Shown here: positions 16,038 through 25,053 of the stretch, in pieces
How the letters are laid out: every line of letters begins with the position of its first letter
How positions within the stretch are numbered: the stretch's first letter is position 1
From: Aliiglaciecola sp. LCG003
Lineage (GTDB): Bacteria > Pseudomonadota > Gammaproteobacteria > Enterobacterales > Alteromonadaceae
Direction of reading: 5' to 3'
Assembly: GCF_030316135.1 (NCBI RefSeq)
Contig: NZ_CP128185.1
Location: forward strand, 3,100,001-3,164,000
Length of the DNA stretch: 64,000 nt
Notes under the pieces: generated by a model
Seen by the model: the letters and a program-made list of their open reading frames with translations, nothing else
Told to the model about the DNA's origin: nothing
Databases searched by the model: none
Made by a program: the position numbers and the translations under genes

Positions 16038-17114
16038 TTAACCAACGACTTTTTTTAGGTCACTGAGTAGCTGCTGAGTCAAATGAGACAATCCTGGCGG
16101 CTTTTTCGCCACCCACGGTAAAGGCCTACAGGCATGCATGGCCTTGATCCCAATTCTGCTGGTTAACACTCCTGCGCCTAACCCTTGGGCAAGTCGAGTG
16201 GAAAGTTTGCCGGTAATACCCGCCCCTAAGGCATAATTTCCTGCATCACTGACAATTTCAGCAGCTCCGGCAAAAAGCATGGTTTTAAACACTCTTTTCA
16301 CCAAGCCGATCCGTCCCCAATAGCTAAGGTGCATGCCATAACATTGACTAACTTGCTTAAGCATTACCAGATTACGCCATAATACCACCGCCATATCTAA
16401 TAACGCGAAAGGACTGACCGCAATCATGGCTGCGCAGGCTGAGGCATGCTTAGTCACTTTCTGTAACGCTGCTTGATCGGCTTTCTCTAGGACATGTAGT
16501 TCAAATAGGCCAAGGACTTCACTATCTAAGTAATGGGGCTGCAGAGTGTTCCGCCACTGATTTACTGCCTCTGGCTCAATCACTTCCATCTGACTGACTA
16601 ATTGATTACAGAATATCTCCCCCTGACCAATAGAGGGGGTATTAATTAAGGTTTTGGCTAGATCACGCTGCTGTTCAAAGCGTTTCAGTTGTCGCAATCC
16701 TCGCCATTCTGAGATTACTTGCTTAACTGCCATTACTGCTACCGCGAACAATAACAGCAACCACGCAGCAGAGAGCCAATCATGCTGTTCCAGCACTTGT
16801 TGAGTAAATAAAAACAACTCTATACCGCCCAATAGTATGACGACTAGGCCTAACCAGAACCATTTTTTATTTGGCTTTTTACTACTTGGAGCAAGATTTT
16901 CAGCGTGTCCGGTATCTGCACTAAGTGCACCTTCGTCATCCATCCATTGTACATTGTCATCCAACACCAATGCAGGTGATAACTGCCCATTAGGTACCTC
17001 GTCATTTGATGGTGAGTTATTATGTGTTTGCTCTTCGAGCACCCACGCAGACTGGATTGCTGAAGGGGTTGGGCTTGGTGACTTGCCATCGGGTTGATTA
17101 TTATTTTGAGTCAT
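16038..17114 (-). CDS. ycjF: YcjF family inner-membrane protein
   Basis: 358 residues of the TIGR01620/DUF697 family. After a polar, low-complexity N-terminal 80 residues come two membrane segments (WFWLGLVVILLGGIELFLF near 85-105 and WLSAAWLLLLFAVAVMAV near 114-130), then a helical cytoplasmic part and a hydrophobic DUF697 segment with ACAAMIAVSPFALLDMAVVLW. The start is 6 bases after the ycjX stop, so the two form a unit. In E. coli ycjXF belongs to the PspF regulon and precedes tyrR; here phhA stands between ycjF and tyrR. The biochemical role is not established. Confidence 0.9.
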   Translation of the reverse strand: MTQNNNQPDGKSPSPTPSAIQSAWVLEEQTHNNSPSNDEVPNGQLSPALVLDDNVQWMDDEGALSADTGHAENLAPSSKKPNKKWFWLGLVVILLGGIELFLFTQQVLEQHDWLSAAWLLLLFAVAVMAVKQVISEWRGLRQLKRFEQQRDLAKTLINTPSIGQGEIFCNQLVSQMEVIEPEAVNQWRNTLQPHYLDSEVLGLFELHVLEKADQAALQKVTKHASACAAMIAVSPFALLDMAVVLWRNLVMLKQVSQCYGMHLSYWGRIGLVKRVFKTMLFAGAAEIVSDAGNYALGAGITGKLSTRLAQGLGAGVLTSRIGIKAMHACRPLPWVAKKPPGLSHLTQQLLSDLKKVVG

Positions 17115-17120
17115 ATCTGT

Positions 17121-18563
17121 TCACTCCATTTTGTCTCCCAACACAAATTCCAGCACATGGTCTAAACGGATATGCGGAAATGTCTGTTGCCCGACTTCTA
17201 AAGGCATGGGCGCAAAGGCCGGAAATTGAAATCCTTGCTGTTGCCAGAAACTATCATCAGGACAAACGCTTGGCACATCGCCCGGGAAAAGAGTGATTTT
17301 CTTTCCATTCAAATCGGTGCCCCGCAGCACCTGCAACGTCTTACCATTAACCTCCGCCGTTCCAGACTTGGACGCTCGAATGGCACTAAAAGCGGTAGAT
17401 TCGGTCACGACTCCTTCGTATTGAATTTGTTGTCTGGCTTCATGCACTATCGACTCCAGCAGTAACACCAAATTGTGTTGTTGGGCAGGCGTTATGTGAT
17501 CGGCTTTACTAGCTGCAAACATTAATTTATCAATATTTGGTGAAAACAAACGTTTTAATATGTTGCTCTTGCCATAGTGGAAGCTGCCAAGCAACCAATT
17601 GACCGCTTTACGCAGATCATTAAAACTGTGCGCCCCTTGATTGAGTGCGCTTAGGCAATCGACCAAAACAATCTGACGATCGAAACGTTTAAAATGTTTA
17701 CTATAAAACGGCTTTATGACTTTTTTCTGATACTGTTCAAAGCGATTACTGAGCAATCCCACAACGGTTTCTTTGGAGGAAAACACTGATTGGTTGGTGA
17801 TGGATGTTAATTGCTCTGGTGTGAGAGGAAAAAATTGCAATACCGGCGCACCCGCCAACTCTCCAGGCAAAACAAATCTACCTGGCTGAATGAGTTGAAA
17901 ACCATGGGCCTTGCATTGCAGTAGAAAATCGCTAAACAGTGTCGAAATACTCTGCAACTGCATTTCGTCTGGTGTGCTTTCTATATCTAAGCCGGAAATC
18001 GCCTGTTTAAATGGCTCTGCTAAACGACTTTTGGTGATATCGTGGACGTCTTGCCAAAATTGCTCACACCACTGCTGGTAATCAAGCTCGAGCAAAGGCA
18101 AGTCTAACAACCATTCACCGGGGTAGTCCGTAATGTCCAAGGTCAGAGTGCTAAATTCAGACACCAAACGTCTTAGTTTTGATTGGTTTCGATATTTAAT
18201 CAACAGCCTAACTTGACTGACACCAGCGGTAGACTCTGGCCAGACAGGCGGTGTTTGAGTGAGATTTTCAAGGCCTTTTTCATAGGCAAAACGTGCCACA
18301 GTGACATCTGGTTGAACATCGCGTTTCACGCCAATTAAGCGGCCTTGCTTAACCACTGAAAAAAACGGTAAGTCTGCCGATTCCCGTGCATTGAGCAATT
18401 GATTCAATAAGGATGTGATAAATGCCGTTTTACCGCTCTTGCTTAATCCGGTTACAGCCAGGCTGACGTGATGATCAGCAATTCTATTGCCCAAAACCTT
18501 TACTTGATTTTGCAGCCGTTGCAACGCCGTATGTTGAGTCAGTTTGTTTAGCAAATCCATCAA
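17121..18563 (-). CDS. ycjX: YcjX family P-loop GTPase-like protein
   Basis: 480 residues of the DUF463/YcjX family. The P-loop is at about 39-47 (GLSKSGKTAF), followed by a switch-like ITDYPGEWLLDLPLL near 142-156, both well kept in the family. YcjX proteins bind nucleotide and are linked to envelope stress through the Psp response; the precise function is open. It lies downstream of pspABC on the same strand but behind a terminator-like palindrome, so expression may be by read-through or a separate promoter. Confidence 0.92.
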   Translation of the reverse strand: MMDLLNKLTQHTALQRLQNQVKVLGNRIADHHVSLAVTGLSKSGKTAFITSLLNQLLNARESADLPFFSVVKQGRLIGVKRDVQPDVTVARFAYEKGLENLTQTPPVWPESTAGVSQVRLLIKYRNQSKLRRLVSEFSTLTLDITDYPGEWLLDLPLLELDYQQWCEQFWQDVHDITKSRLAEPFKQAISGLDIESTPDEMQLQSISTLFSDFLLQCKAHGFQLIQPGRFVLPGELAGAPVLQFFPLTPEQLTSITNQSVFSSKETVVGLLSNRFEQYQKKVIKPFYSKHFKRFDRQIVLVDCLSALNQGAHSFNDLRKAVNWLLGSFHYGKSNILKRLFSPNIDKLMFAASKADHITPAQQHNLVLLLESIVHEARQQIQYEGVVTESTAFSAIRASKSGTAEVNGKTLQVLRGTDLNGKKITLFPGDVPSVCPDDSFWQQQGFQFPAFAPMPLEVGQQTFPHIRLDHVLEFVLGDKME

Positions 18564-18599
18564 TCTCCATAAAGCTAACTTTCACGCTAATAAACAAAA

Positions 18600-18615
18600 G
18601 CGGCCATATGGCCGC
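18600..18615 (-). terminator. Terminator-like palindrome after pspC
   Basis: GCGGCCATATGGCCGC is a perfect 16-base palindrome (6 bp stem, AUAU loop) followed on the minus strand by TTTTGTTT. A second small stem (GGGCTTTTAGCCC) lies just before it at 18623-18635. It separates pspABC from ycjXF. Confidence 0.7.
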
Positions 18616-18692
18616 CCTAGTTGGGCTTTTAGCCCTCCACGCTAATGGAATTATTACAGTCTTTCAATTAAAGCTTTCAGTAGGATTTGCCC

Positions 18693-19145
18693 CTACAGCT
18701 TGTTTAGCTCACGATTCAGCTGAAACTCTGACGAGGTAACATAGGTTTCCATCTTACGTAAACGCGCTTCAGTCCGAATAAATTGCTGTTTGATATCGTA
18801 AAAAGCTTGTTTAGGCGGTTCGCCTGCTTGCCAAACTTTTGATTTCACTTCAACTTTACGGTCGTTATCAGCTAATTCGTTTTTCCAACCTTTGCCCTGA
18901 TGCTTTGGATCAAAAGGTGTTGAGCGATGAAACGCCTGCCCATGCTCGGGAGTTTTTTTATCCAAAATGAACCAAGCTGCAATATAAAACACCGGAATAA
19001 AAGGTCCTGCAAGCAACAACATGGCTGCCACAGTGGCAATACGTACTAACCAAGTTTCAATACCAAAGTATTCTGCGATGCCGGCACACACTCCGGCAAT
19101 TTTACCGTTTTGCGTATCACGCTGAAGTTGCTTACGAGTGTTCAT
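18693..19145 (-). CDS. pspC: Phage shock protein C
   Basis: 150 residues. The N-terminus has the PspC domain (DTQNGKIAGVCAGIAEYFG) with a hydrophobic membrane segment at about 35-60 (ATVAAMLLLAGPFIPVFYIAAWFI). The C-terminal half is charged and partly coiled coil. With PspB it senses inner-membrane stress and releases PspF from PspA. The start overlaps the pspB stop by 4 bases (ATGA), showing tight coupling. pspD and pspE are absent. Confidence 0.94.
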   Translation of the reverse strand: MNTRKQLQRDTQNGKIAGVCAGIAEYFGIETWLVRIATVAAMLLLAGPFIPVFYIAAWFILDKKTPEHGQAFHRSTPFDPKHQGKGWKNELADNDRKVEVKSKVWQAGEPPKQAFYDIKQQFIRTEARLRKMETYVTSSEFQLNRELNKL

Positions 19146-19381
19146 GCTTTATTCCTCCAATCAGGGGTTTCGGCGTCCAAAATCGCTTCCAATGTTTGAA
19201 TCCTATCAGCCATCATTTCTGCTTTATTAGACAATTCCTGTAAAGACACGTACTCGTCTTCCGAAAGCCCCTGACTGACTTGCTTCTTACTGCGATAGTG
19301 GAGTATCAACCAGATAGGCGCCACAATAGTCATAAAAATTATTGTCGGTATGCCTACCGTAAACATTAATATATCTTCCAC
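19142..19381 (-). CDS. pspB: Phage shock protein B
   Basis: 79 residues: a single N-terminal membrane span (residues 5-25, VGIPTIIFMTIVAPIWLIL) followed by a short coiled-coil cytoplasmic tail, the usual PspB build. It partners with PspC in the inner membrane in signalling to PspA/PspF. It lies between pspA and pspC on the same strand, 28 bases after the pspA stop. Confidence 0.94.
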   Translation of the reverse strand: MEDILMFTVGIPTIIFMTIVAPIWLILHYRSKKQVSQGLSEDEYVSLQELSNKAEMMADRIQTLEAILDAETPDWRNKA

Positions 19382-19409
19382 AATGTTACTCCTTTATCCG
19401 CACCTAGAC

Positions 19410-20087
19410 CTACTTCTTGGCTTTGCTGGCTTTATTCTGCACTTTTTTCTTTAATGCGGCCAATTCATCGTCAATTTTTTCATCACCTGCAAGTTCATTG
19501 AACTCATCTGCAAGGGTCTTTTTGCCTAAATCATAGGCATCAACCTGTGATTCCAAATCGTCAATTTTACGCTCATATTGCTCAAAGCGGCCCATTGCAG
19601 CATCAACCTTTGTGCTATCCAGTGTGCGTTTAACTTCCAAACGCGAACTGACTGTCTTTTGACGCATGATAATGGTTTTCTGACGGGCTTTAGCATCCGC
19701 TAGTTTATCTTGTAATTGACCAATCTCACCCTGTAACTTACTGATTTGTTCATCAATAAGTGACAATTCTTTGGACAAGACTTCACCGTGTTCAACACAT
19801 TTCTTTTTCTCTTGCAAAGCAGCCCTAGCGAGGTCTTCACGATCTTTATTAATGGCTAGCTCAGCTTTACTTTGCCAATCATCAGCCTCATTGCTGAGTT
19901 TATATATTTGTGAAGCAATATCTTTCTTGTTTGCTAGCGTCTTGGCAGAAGCAGAACGCACTTCAACCAAGGTGTCTTCCATCTCCTGAATAATAAGGCG
20001 TACCATTTTTTCAGGATCTTCGGCCTTATCTAGCAATGAATTGATATTTGAGTTCACTATGTCAGTAAAACGCGAGAAGATACCCAT
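19410..20087 (-). CDS. pspA: Phage shock protein A
   Basis: 225 residues, nearly all alpha-helical coiled coil, of the PspA/IM30 (ESCRT-III-like) family. It starts MGIFSRFTDIVNSNINSLLDKAEDPEKM, the amphipathic helix that binds stressed membranes and the conserved first hairpin. It inhibits PspF in the resting cell and forms scaffold assemblies on damaged inner membrane. The ATG at 20087 has AGAGG 9 bases upstream; the longer frame to 20129 has no such site and would run across the promoter leader. First gene of pspABC, divergent from pspF, with a sigma-54-type promoter. Confidence 0.96.
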   Translation of the reverse strand: MGIFSRFTDIVNSNINSLLDKAEDPEKMVRLIIQEMEDTLVEVRSASAKTLANKKDIASQIYKLSNEADDWQSKAELAINKDREDLARAALQEKKKCVEHGEVLSKELSLIDEQISKLQGEIGQLQDKLADAKARQKTIIMRQKTVSSRLEVKRTLDSTKVDAAMGRFEQYERKIDDLESQVDAYDLGKKTLADEFNELAGDEKIDDELAALKKKVQNKASKAKK

Positions 20088-20152
20088 AATCTTTTCCTCT
20101 AACTCATGTTGTTGAATAAAATAATGCAAAATGCATTAACTACAGTTACTTA

Positions 20153-20168
20153 TTCAATATGCGGGCCA
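20153..20168 (-). promoter_or_regulatory. Sigma-54-type promoter of pspABC
   Basis: On the minus strand TGGCCC-N5-TTGAA fits TGGCAC-N5-TTGCA with the GG at -24 in place and one change in each box (the -12 GC is GA). It would start transcription near 20142, giving a 55-base leader with a small hairpin at 20123-20137. PspF binding sites should lie upstream; the remaining 318-base gap to pspF is AT-rich, and its IHF-like sequences are too weak to call. Confidence 0.6.
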
Positions 20169-20405
20169 ATTCTAAAAAGTGATTTAACAGTATGATTTAT
20201 ATATATTTAATATTTTTTATACTAACTTTGCGAGAATAGCGTATTATTACAATCAACCACATATTAGTCGATTCGACCACTTTTTAGATTTTATTGACTA
20301 AAAGGGCGAAGGTAAAGGTCAGTAACGCGTTTCATAGCAACGCTAAACATACAAAAAAAGACCTGCTGCTTCTTAAATACAAGGTTTAAATAAGGAATAT
20401 TGTCG

Positions 20406-21509
20406 ATGAGCCGTTTTCGTCAACAAGACAATTTGTTAGGTCAATCCAATAGCTTTTTAGAGGTATTGGAACAAATTTCTCAAATAGCAGCGTTAAATAA
20501 GCCTGTGTTAATTATAGGTGAGCGTGGAACGGGTAAAGAGCTTGTAGCAGCAAGATTACATTATTTGTCTAAACGCTGGGAACAAACTTATTTAAAATTA
20601 AATTGTGCCGCCTTAAGTGAAAGCTTGTTGGAATCTGAACTGTTTGGTTATGAGGCAGGCGCATTTACCGGCGCGCAAAAACGTCGAGAGGGACGTTTTG
20701 AAGTTGCGCATAATGGTACCTTGTTTTTAGATGAGCTGGCAAATACCTCAGGATTAATCCAAGAGAAACTCTTACGGGTTATAGAGTACGGTGAATTTGA
20801 ACGTGTTGGTGGTTCTCGCAGTGTCAAAGTAGACGTACGATTAGTGGCAGCGACTAATGAAGACTTGCCTTCCCTAGCGGCCAGCGGTGAGTTTAGACCT
20901 GATCTGTTGGATCGTTTGGCATTTGATGTAATAACCTTACCACCGCTACGTGAACGTCCTGATGATATAATGATGTTAGCTGAGCATTTCGCCATCAATA
21001 TGGCCCGAGAGCTGGACATGGAATTATTCAGCGGCTTTACCGAAAAAGCCAAACGTATTTTAATGGAGCACGATTGGCCTGGTAACATACGAGAGTTAAA
21101 AAACGTGGTGGAAAGAGCGGTTTATCGCTCGAATAACCCTCATGTGCCAGTGCATCAAATTGTCTTGGATCCGTTCGAGTCTGCTTTTAGACCCAAGCAA
21201 CGTATCAAAACCCAAGACAGGATCATCAGCTCAACACCCGAGCCCCATGCAGGCGCCATTACCACAACCCCAACTCAACCTAATGCTGTAGAAACCAGAA
21301 TAGAACAGCCCACCAGCTTTGACTTTCCAGTAGACCTAAAAACGCTGTCTCAAGATTTTGAAATCGATCTAATTAAACAAGCTCTAGCGGATAGTCAATT
21401 TAATCAGAAAAAAACCGCCGACAAGCTTTCGTTGACCTATCATCAACTTAGAGGATACTTAAAAAAATACAATTTATTAGACAGCTCGGTCGAAGAGATG
21501 GAAAACTAA
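20406..21509 (+). CDS. pspF: PspF, sigma-54 enhancer-binding activator of the psp operon
   Basis: 367 residues. The AAA+ domain comes first with no regulatory domain, as in all PspF: Walker A GERGTGK at 38-44, GAFTGA at 85-90 (sigma-54 contact), and Walker B LFLDELAN. A longer linker (about 255-315) leads to a Fis-type C-terminal helix-turn-helix (NQKKTADKLSLTYHQLRGYLKKY). The ATG at 20406 has AAGGA 9 bases upstream, better than the in-frame TTG at 20400. It diverges from pspA and runs into sapA with one base between, so psp control and sap may be cotranscribed. Confidence 0.95.
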   Translation: MSRFRQQDNLLGQSNSFLEVLEQISQIAALNKPVLIIGERGTGKELVAARLHYLSKRWEQTYLKLNCAALSESLLESELFGYEAGAFTGAQKRREGRFEVAHNGTLFLDELANTSGLIQEKLLRVIEYGEFERVGGSRSVKVDVRLVAATNEDLPSLAASGEFRPDLLDRLAFDVITLPPLRERPDDIMMLAEHFAINMARELDMELFSGFTEKAKRILMEHDWPGNIRELKNVVERAVYRSNNPHVPVHQIVLDPFESAFRPKQRIKTQDRIISSTPEPHAGAITTTPTQPNAVETRIEQPTSFDFPVDLKTLSQDFEIDLIKQALADSQFNQKKTADKLSLTYHQLRGYLKKYNLLDSSVEEMEN

Positions 21510-21510
21510 A

Positions 21511-23142
21511 GTGACTAATACCCTGATGCCCTGCTTAAATATCAAACACTTTGTGATATTTAGCTTGTTATTTGGCCTTGCTGCATGTCATAAAAACCTC
21601 ACTAGGCCGCTGGGAGAATCCGGCGTTATTTACTGCTCTGAAGGTAATCCTTATAGTTTTAACCCGCAGTTAGATACCTCAGGGACGACATCAGATGCAT
21701 CATCACACCAAATATATGATCGCTTAATTAACTTCGATCCTTTAACCGGTAAAATAGTCCCAGCATTGGCCAGTAGTTGGTTAATAAGTGACGACGGCCT
21801 GACCTACACATTTCAACTGCGCAGAGACGTTCAATTTCACACTACTTCGTATTTTTCCCCCAGCCGAAATTTTAATGCCGATGACGTGATTTTTAGCATT
21901 AACCGTTGGCGTTTGCCCGAACACCCTTTTCACGATGTCTCCGGCGGCAATTATCCTTATTTTTCCAGTTCAGGTTTAAGTTACGTTATTAACGATGTGA
22001 AAAGAATTAACGGTTATCGAGTGGAATTGACCTTAGATCACCCCGATAGCTCTTTTTTAGCCAATCTAGCCACTGATTTTGCTGTCATTTTGTCCGCAGA
22101 ATATGCCCAACAGCTAGAGCAGCTAAATATAAAAACTAATATCGATAACTTACCAATAGGGACAGGCCCCTTCAAGTTTGAACAATATAAGAAAAACCGC
22201 TACATACGTTTCTCTAAACACCAACAATATTGGCTGCATGATCGTGCCCCGCAAAAACTGATTTTTGATATCACGCCTTCGAGCTCGTTAAGATTAGCCA
22301 AATTGATGACGGGGGAATGTGATGCCATTGCTTTTCCTGCCCACAGTGAGTTAGATACTATCAGAGAGCGTGAGGATTTAATCTTAGATGAAAAACCCGG
22401 TTTGAATGTGGGGTTTTGGGCCTTCAACACCGCTAAAGCACCTTTCGATCAGCCCAAAGTAAGACAAGCTCTGGCAATGGCGATAGATAAAAACAGTTTA
22501 ATCGAAGCGGTCTATTTCGGCAGTGCCGTCAGCGCCAAAGGATTACTACCAGAATCATCATGGGCCTATCAAGCGGACTTAAGTGATACAAACTACAATC
22601 CGGTTATGGCTAGACAATTGTTGCGGGAAAGCGGCGTTGCCGAAGGATTCACCATGAATATTTGGGCCATGCCAGTTGAGCGGGCCTATAACCCAAATGC
22701 GCGGAAAATGGCTGAACTGATGCAAAATTACTTAGCGCAGGTAGGAGTCAGGGTGAATATCGTCAGTTACGAATGGTCAGCATTTAGAGAGCGTTTAAAG
22801 CAAGGAGCCCACGACTCAGTGTTAATTGGCTGGTCAGCGGACAACGGTGACCCCGATAATTTTTATCGTCCGCTACTCACCTGCGATGCCATTACCTCCG
22901 GGACAAATCGTGCAATGTGGTGCTCCCATGAATATGACGATTTGGTCAATAAAGCTTTACAGTATTCTGAAACAGAACAACGTGTACGGTATTACAAAAT
23001 GGCGAATAAATTATTGGCTAAAGAAGTTCCATTAGTACCACTGGCACACGCATTTCGATATCGTGCTCATCGACGAGAACTTACAGGTTTATTAATTAAC
23101 CCCTTTGGTGCAATTCGTTTTGGGGATGTAGAAAAACCATGA
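21511..23142 (+). CDS. sapA: SapA-type peptide ABC transporter substrate-binding lipoprotein
   Basis: 543 residues of the extracellular solute-binding family 5 (dipeptide/oligopeptide type). A signal peptide ends in a lipobox LAAC with Cys26, predicting a lipoprotein. The family markers DRLINFDPLTGKIVPALASSW and VRQALAMAIDKNSLI are present. GTG at 21511 with GGA 8 bases upstream is taken; ATG at 21526 is possible. It starts one base after pspF and overlaps sapB by 4 bases. In enterobacteria Sap proteins are linked to antimicrobial peptide resistance and putrescine export; the ligand here is unknown. Confidence 0.9.
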   Translation: MTNTLMPCLNIKHFVIFSLLFGLAACHKNLTRPLGESGVIYCSEGNPYSFNPQLDTSGTTSDASSHQIYDRLINFDPLTGKIVPALASSWLISDDGLTYTFQLRRDVQFHTTSYFSPSRNFNADDVIFSINRWRLPEHPFHDVSGGNYPYFSSSGLSYVINDVKRINGYRVELTLDHPDSSFLANLATDFAVILSAEYAQQLEQLNIKTNIDNLPIGTGPFKFEQYKKNRYIRFSKHQQYWLHDRAPQKLIFDITPSSSLRLAKLMTGECDAIAFPAHSELDTIREREDLILDEKPGLNVGFWAFNTAKAPFDQPKVRQALAMAIDKNSLIEAVYFGSAVSAKGLLPESSWAYQADLSDTNYNPVMARQLLRESGVAEGFTMNIWAMPVERAYNPNARKMAELMQNYLAQVGVRVNIVSYEWSAFRERLKQGAHDSVLIGWSADNGDPDNFYRPLLTCDAITSGTNRAMWCSHEYDDLVNKALQYSETEQRVRYYKMANKLLAKEVPLVPLAHAFRYRAHRRELTGLLINPFGAIRFGDVEKP

Positions 23143-24173
23143 TGTTTGCCCATATTATCCGCAAATTTAACTTATTATTTTTTACCCTGTTGGTGCTAAG
23201 CCTTTTTTCGTTTCTGCTGGTTTATATGTTTCCAGGGGATCCGCTGATAAATTTAACCGGATTAAAAAATATCGATTCTGCCCAGTATGAGCAACTCGCC
23301 ATCAAGCACGGATTTGACCGCTCTTATTTGCATCAATATTGGTATTATTTGCTGAATATATTTGACGGCCAGATCGGATTAAGTTTCAGCAGTGGGTTAC
23401 CCCTATGGGATGAAATTAGCCAAACATTCCCGGCTAGCATCGAACTGTGTGCCTATGCATTGATCTTATCGCTATTGATCGGCGTCCCTATGGGGTTTTT
23501 AGCCGGGTTTCAACACTACAAACCCATAGACTTTGGCCTATTAACCGCCAGCGTACTCGGCTACTCCATGCCAATTTTCTGGCTTTCCTTGATCCTGATA
23601 TTGATCTTTTCTCTTCAATTGGGCTGGCTACCCCTGTCTGGCCGCATTAGTTTACTTTTTGACATCCCCCACAAAACCGGCTTCATTTTACTTGATCTAT
23701 TTTTTAGTGACATTGAGTTTAAGTCAGATGCCATAAACAGCGCCGTCAAGCATTTAATTATGCCGACGCTATCGTTAACCATAGTTACCACCGCTATTAT
23801 TTTCAGACTAACCCGTCGCTCGGTTATCGATGTGATGACCAGTCAATATATACAAGCGGCTTATACCCGCGGTTTGAGCCATTTCCAAGTTATTATGCGA
23901 CATGGTGTGCGAAATGCGCTACTGCCGATTATTCCGTTATTCGCTATGCAATTTGCAGTGCTATTGACCAATGCGATGATTATTGAAGTCATTTTTTCTT
24001 GGCCGGGCATTGGTAACTGGTTGATACAGGCAATTTATCAACAAGACTATCCGGCGATACGTGCCGGTATGTTAGCTGTTTCCACCTTGGTAATTGCTTT
24101 TACAGTGACAGTAGATTTAGTCGCAAAACTGATTAATCCTGCCCAGACAGGAGCCCGTTATGCCAAAGTTTGA
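23139..24173 (+). CDS. sapB: SapB-type ABC transporter permease
   Basis: 344 residues, a binding-protein-dependent permease of the DppB/OppB class. An N-terminal membrane span (residues 10-30), the periplasmic loop, then five spans with the EAA loop in YTRGLSHFQVIMRHGVRNALLPIIP. It pairs with SapC in the inner membrane. Its start overlaps the sapA stop (ATGA). Confidence 0.92.
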   Translation: MMFAHIIRKFNLLFFTLLVLSLFSFLLVYMFPGDPLINLTGLKNIDSAQYEQLAIKHGFDRSYLHQYWYYLLNIFDGQIGLSFSSGLPLWDEISQTFPASIELCAYALILSLLIGVPMGFLAGFQHYKPIDFGLLTASVLGYSMPIFWLSLILILIFSLQLGWLPLSGRISLLFDIPHKTGFILLDLFFSDIEFKSDAINSAVKHLIMPTLSLTIVTTAIIFRLTRRSVIDVMTSQYIQAAYTRGLSHFQVIMRHGVRNALLPIIPLFAMQFAVLLTNAMIIEVIFSWPGIGNWLIQAIYQQDYPAIRAGMLAVSTLVIAFTVTVDLVAKLINPAQTGARYAKV

Positions 24174-25053
24174 TTTGTATCAAGAAGAGTTCCATCCTTC
24201 GCCTTTGATCCATACCTGGATGGAATTTCGCAAAAGTCACATAGCGGTACTTGGGCTTTGGCTGCTAGTTTTCTTTGTTATCTTGGTGATCTTTGGTCCG
24301 TTAATCGCGCCATTTGATCCCCTAGAGCAAATTCCCAATGCATTTTTGATAGCCCCTGCGTGGGATGTAAGCGGCTCAATCCGGCATATTTTTGGTACCG
24401 ATAGTATTGGTCGAGATTTACTCTCCAGGCTCATCTACGGTTGCCGAATGACTCTGGGGATAAGTATTTTATTGGTCTTAGTGTCATTGGTTGTTGGGGT
24501 GGCGATTGGCACCTTTGCTGGCATGACCAGAGGGGTCCGCTCCAGCGTACTGAATCACTTGCTCGATTCTATTATGGCAGTCCCCACCTTACTGATAGCA
24601 ATCATCATAGTGGCTATTTTAGGAACGGGCCTAGTTAATAGTATGTGGGCTATTTCACTGGCATTGATCCCACAATTTGTGCACAACACCCGTGAAGTCG
24701 TGCGAGCAGAAATGCAAAAAGAATATGTGCTGTCGTCTAAACTTGATGGTGCCGGCAATCGTCATTTGTTTTTTTACTGCATACTGCCAAATATGTACGA
24801 AATGCTGGTTGTGCAATGGACCATGGCCCTTTCCATTGCGATATTAGATATCAGTGCTTTGGGATTTTTAGGGTTGGGCGCGCAACCTCCGTCTCCAGAG
24901 CTTGGGACCATGTTGTCAGAAGGGTTAAAAGTGGCGTATAAGTCGCCATGGATCATAGCCTTGCCAGGTAGTGCTATCTTTCTCATGGTGTTATCTGTCA
25001 ATGTTGTCGGTGATGGGCTTCGCTCCGCTCTTAGAAATAGGCTAAAACACTAA
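24160..25053 (+). CDS. sapC: SapC-type ABC transporter permease
   Basis: 297 residues of the DppC/OppC class. An N-terminal span at 30-52, the periplasmic FGTDSIGRDLLSRLIYG motif, then five spans with the EAA loop SSKLDGAGNRHLFFYCILPN and the late FLGLGAQPPSPELGTML signature. The start overlaps sapB by 14 bases and the stop overlaps the sapD start (TAATG). The name is that of the Sap peptide transporter, not the unrelated SapC surface protein family. Confidence 0.92.
   Translation: MPKFDLYQEEFHPSPLIHTWMEFRKSHIAVLGLWLLVFFVILVIFGPLIAPFDPLEQIPNAFLIAPAWDVSGSIRHIFGTDSIGRDLLSRLIYGCRMTLGISILLVLVSLVVGVAIGTFAGMTRGVRSSVLNHLLDSIMAVPTLLIAIIIVAILGTGLVNSMWAISLALIPQFVHNTREVVRAEMQKEYVLSSKLDGAGNRHLFFYCILPNMYEMLVVQWTMALSIAILDISALGFLGLGAQPPSPELGTMLSEGLKVAYKSPWIIALPGSAIFLMVLSVNVVGDGLRSALRNRLKH

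Noticed and set aside
24160-25053. SapC surface-protein/peptide-associated gene linked to the TonB cluster
   Set aside because: This SapC is the DppC-like permease of the Sap transporter, a different family from the SapC found near TonB receptors and halogenases.
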